From NCBI GenBank assembly GCA_002361155.1, contig DERZ01000059.1, positions 1 to 8,592 of the forward strand: a stretch of 8,592 bases of DNA, read 5' to 3'. Below are positions 6,597-8,592 of the stretch, piece by piece. Positions within the stretch are counted from its first letter, which is position 1; each line of letters begins with the position of its first letter. The notes beneath the pieces are model-generated. The model was not told the origin of the DNA. It ran no database searches and saw only the letters and a program-made list of their open reading frames with translations. The translations under genes and the position numbers were made by a program. The DNA is from Porphyromonadaceae bacterium UBA3327. GTDB lineage: Bacteria; Bacteroidota; Bacteroidia; Bacteroidales; Muribaculaceae.

Positions 6597-6639
6597 TAAT
6601 TGTACGGAAGACCTGAGTCATCGGTCTTACGGACAATTA
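6597..6639. terminator. Second inverted repeat, directly after the lipoprotein stop codon
   Basis: The arms at 6597-6613 and 6623-6639 are complementary over 17 bases with two mismatches (outer TAATTGT/ACAATTA, inner AAGACC/GGTCTT), around the spacer TGAGTCATC. The right arm abuts the TGA stop (6642-6640) of the - strand lipoprotein gene. It is probably a 3'-end hairpin of that transcript, but it lacks a following T-run. Confidence 0.5.
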
Positions 6640-8337
6640 TCAGAGATTCGAAAGATTGAAGTTTGCAAACTCCAGGTCGCTTTTTGCGCGTGCAAGGAGA
6701 GCTGAATCAGCCTTGGCGGCGTCGCGGAGATTGCTGAGCACGCCACTTTCGTTGTTGGTGCGGGCTGCGACAATCGCCTTCAGGTAGGAAGTGGTGGCGT
6801 CCGGGGCCGCGACTTTTGCGAGGATTTCCTGCGCGGTGGTATAGTTCCTGGCCAATATATGGGCGAGAGCCGCGTTGTTGGTCTTGGCGTCGCCGAAGGA
6901 GTTGATGGCTTTCTGTACATCACCCTGTGAGAGATAGTACACGCCCATGGCGTCGGCGCTCTCAGGAACGCCTGCGGCGGCACCTATCTGTTCGTTGGCC
7001 TTGGCATAGTCGTGGGCCAGCATCGAGATCAGACCGAGGTTCATCTCAGGCTCCTTCGCGGCGGGATTGAGGCGGCGGGCATGCTCGAAATTAGCTTTGG
7101 CGCCTGCATAGTCTCCGGCGATGTACTGCGTCATGCCGAGGTTGTTGAATGTGCGATAATCCTTGGAGTGAATTTCGGCTGCCGTGTTGTATACATCCAT
7201 CTTCTTCATGTTGTCGTCGGTCAGAGTGGCGACATAAAGCATCTCCTCCTCGGTGAGTTTCTTGGGATTGGTGTTGTAAAGCTCCACGAGTTCCTGATCG
7301 CTCTTGCCGAGGACGTTGATCTGTGCCATCACGCGCGAATAGCGGAGCTGGGGAAGAATCTGGTCGGCGAGCTCGTCGAACACGGAGGAGAGGTTGCGGA
7401 TCTCACGTTCGCGCTGCTGGGGATCGGGATACATGCGAAGTACGCTGAGTATAAGGTCTTTGTCCTGAATATTGCTCTTCTCCACGAGTTTCTCGAACCC
7501 TTCCCAGTCCTCTGGTGTGAAAGAGGAAGTGAGTTCACCGAACTCAGAGATTTTATCCTTTTTGAGCTGGTTTTCCACAAGGCTGGTGGTGTTCTTTTCC
7601 CGTTTCTGCGCGAGTTTCTCGTTGAAGTCGTACGATCCTTCCGGAGAAGCGTATGAATTGATGTTGATGGCGGCTATTTCCTGATTGGGAGCCTGGTTCG
7701 CTTCCATCAGACGCTTGTTGAGGTCGATGTAATCGGCCTTGTTGGTCTGGTTGGCGCGTATGTTTGCCTGATTTATGAGGAAATGGATGTCGGCGGAATA
7801 CTTTTCGGTGATCACCTTCTGGAAATCATCCTTGGCGAGAGCCGGGGTCACGGTTTTTGCCGATGCCAGAGTGGAGGTGGCCACTACGCCGTAGCCCACT
7901 TTCACGCGGGGAAGGCGATAGATCTTGCCGTTCTGGTCAACTGTGAAATCGAGGAAAAGTTCGGAAGACGACATTCCGGGATTGTAGGCCACGGAGAAAG
8001 GAATGGAGACGTTGCCGCCATTTTTGTAATCAACTACCTGACCGTTGGCGCGGACATCCTCGCCCTGGAAAATTACAGGTTTCGCGAGCACCTCGCTGTC
8101 GTTGCCGGAGGCCGTTTTCCATGAAATCACCGGGGTAGCTGTAACCTTGGCGTTTTTAACCATGAATTTGGCGGGTATTGATCCTTTGACGGTTCCGGGC
8201 ACGTTCTCGCCTACGGTTTCCAGCGGAGTGGGAACGGTGGAGAAGAAACTGCTCTTGAACTGGCCGAGTTTCTTGTTGCACCCGGTGGCTCCTACGAGCA
8301 CCAGACCGAGGGCAAGATAAATGATTTTTTTGTTCAT
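6640..8337 (-). CDS. Lipoprotein with OmpA-like domain and C-terminal TPR repeats
   Basis: The 565-residue protein begins with a lipoprotein signal: MNKK, a hydrophobic stretch (residues 5-16), then ATGC with the lipid-accepting C20. The residues after the cysteine (NKKLGQ) lack the acidic surface-export signal of Bacteroidota, so a periplasm-facing location is likely. A beta-rich segment (about 30-150) is followed by an OmpA-like region (about 195-265) containing SYASPEG (228-234) and LAQKRE with R246. Next is a helical segment starting near EDWEGFEKLVEKS, resembling one that follows this domain in other Bacteroidota OmpA-type proteins. TPR-like helices (about 394-465, FNNLGMTQYIAGDYAGAKANF) and degenerate repeats reach the C-terminus. 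It may link the outer membrane to peptidoglycan or scaffold an envelope complex; the precise role is unknown. ATG 8337 is chosen because it starts the signal peptide; the frame extends upstream to 8412 without sense. Confidence 0.8.
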   Translation of the reverse strand: MNKKIIYLALGLVLVGATGCNKKLGQFKSSFFSTVPTPLETVGENVPGTVKGSIPAKFMVKNAKVTATPVISWKTASGNDSEVLAKPVIFQGEDVRANGQVVDYKNGGNVSIPFSVAYNPGMSSSELFLDFTVDQNGKIYRLPRVKVGYGVVATSTLASAKTVTPALAKDDFQKVITEKYSADIHFLINQANIRANQTNKADYIDLNKRLMEANQAPNQEIAAININSYASPEGSYDFNEKLAQKREKNTTSLVENQLKKDKISEFGELTSSFTPEDWEGFEKLVEKSNIQDKDLILSVLRMYPDPQQREREIRNLSSVFDELADQILPQLRYSRVMAQINVLGKSDQELVELYNTNPKKLTEEEMLYVATLTDDNMKKMDVYNTAAEIHSKDYRTFNNLGMTQYIAGDYAGAKANFEHARRLNPAAKEPEMNLGLISMLAHDYAKANEQIGAAAGVPESADAMGVYYLSQGDVQKAINSFGDAKTNNAALAHILARNYTTAQEILAKVAAPDATTSYLKAIVAARTNNESGVLSNLRDAAKADSALLARAKSDLEFANFNLSNL

Positions 8338-8416
8338 GAGGTATAAAAGAAAATGATATGAAAAAATCGGATCAGGATGTTGACGCGGTGCGTGTGCGCC
8401 GATGCTGTTCACGGTG

Positions 8417-8424
8417 TAAAGATA
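8417..8424 (-). promoter_or_regulatory. Weak candidate -7 box for the lipoprotein gene
   Basis: On the - strand TATCTTTA (8424-8417) differs from TAnnTTTG only in its last base and sits 80 bases before the ATG at 8337. I find no TTTG at the expected 19-21 base spacing, so support is weak. No exact TAnnTTTG box is seen on this strand between 8338 and 8570. The intergenic region is otherwise A-rich on the + strand. Confidence 0.3.
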
Positions 8425-8504
8425 GTAAAAAATAGTGGTTTAGAGGTTAAAAGGAGTCAAAAAAGTGTTAAAAACAAAAAATTTCAAAAAAAAGTGCTGA
8501 AAAA

Positions 8505-8536
8505 TTTGGTAGGAAAGGAAAAAAGAAGTAATTTTG
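8505..8536 (+). promoter_or_regulatory. Consensus Bacteroidota promoter for the tRNA gene
   Basis: TTTG at 8505-8508, a 20-base spacer, and TAATTTTG at 8529-8536 form an exact match to the Bacteroidota housekeeping promoter. The expected start is near 8543, about 28 bases before the tRNA 5' end, which fits a short processed leader. Confidence 0.75.
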
Positions 8537-8570
8537 CAATCGCAAACGAGGCTGATAGCCGAGCGCGCAT

Positions 8571-8592
8571 GACTCCGTGGCTCAGTTGGTAG
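8571..8592 (+). tRNA. tRNA gene, 5' end only (isotype not determinable)
   Basis: The window ends with GACTCCG (acceptor strand, positions 1-7), TG, GCTC (5' D stem) and AGTTGGTAG (D loop with the invariant GG). This is the standard tRNA 5' layout. The anticodon lies beyond the edge, so the isotype cannot be read. The consensus promoter just upstream supports a genuine transcribed gene. Confidence 0.85.

Noticed and set aside
7012..7656. A 214-codon + strand frame opposite the TPR/OmpA lipoprotein gene.
   Set aside because: It is antisense to a protein with a signal peptide and domain motifs, and it shows no features of its own.
8377..8592. A + strand frame running through the A-rich right intergenic region into the tRNA.
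   Set aside because: It crosses a consensus promoter and the tRNA 5' end and is Lys-rich because of A-tracts, so it is not a gene.

Overview
The window looks like a chromosomal segment of a Bacteroidales bacterium, most likely Muribaculaceae-like. Four things suggest this: three copies of the Bacteroidota -7 promoter box (TAnnTTTG, here always TAATTTTG), starts without Shine-Dalgarno sequences, a glycine-lipid type N-acyltransferase, and an OmpA/TPR lipoprotein of a Bacteroidota type. The genus assignment is inference from GC content and protein character, not a database match.

Layout, left to right. Positions 1-48 hold the last 15 codons of ychF on the + strand. It overlaps tail-to-tail by 11 bp with a GlsB/OlsB-like N-acyltransferase on the - strand (38-958). 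A divergent intergenic region (959-1220) carries opposing promoters for that gene and for a large biotin-dependent carboxyltransferase (1221-3590, +). The carboxyltransferase has two consecutive biotinyl carrier domains and an extra C-terminal tail. After a palindrome and a GC-rich hairpin comes polA (3728-6505, +), whose proofreading domain appears to have lost most of its catalytic residues. Two consecutive hairpins separate polA from a convergent gene for a lipoprotein with an OmpA-like domain and TPR repeats (6640-8337, -). The right edge is an A-rich intergenic region with a textbook Bacteroidota promoter and the first 22 bases of a tRNA gene (8571-8592, +).

The genes are mostly core functions (translation-associated GTPase, membrane lipid synthesis, C3/C4 carboxylation, DNA replication/repair, envelope architecture). 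They do not form one pathway. I see no mobile element, CRISPR array, phage gene or defence system. The most unusual points are the tandem biotin carrier domains and the apparently degenerate exonuclease of PolA; I do not see a clearly new multi-gene system.
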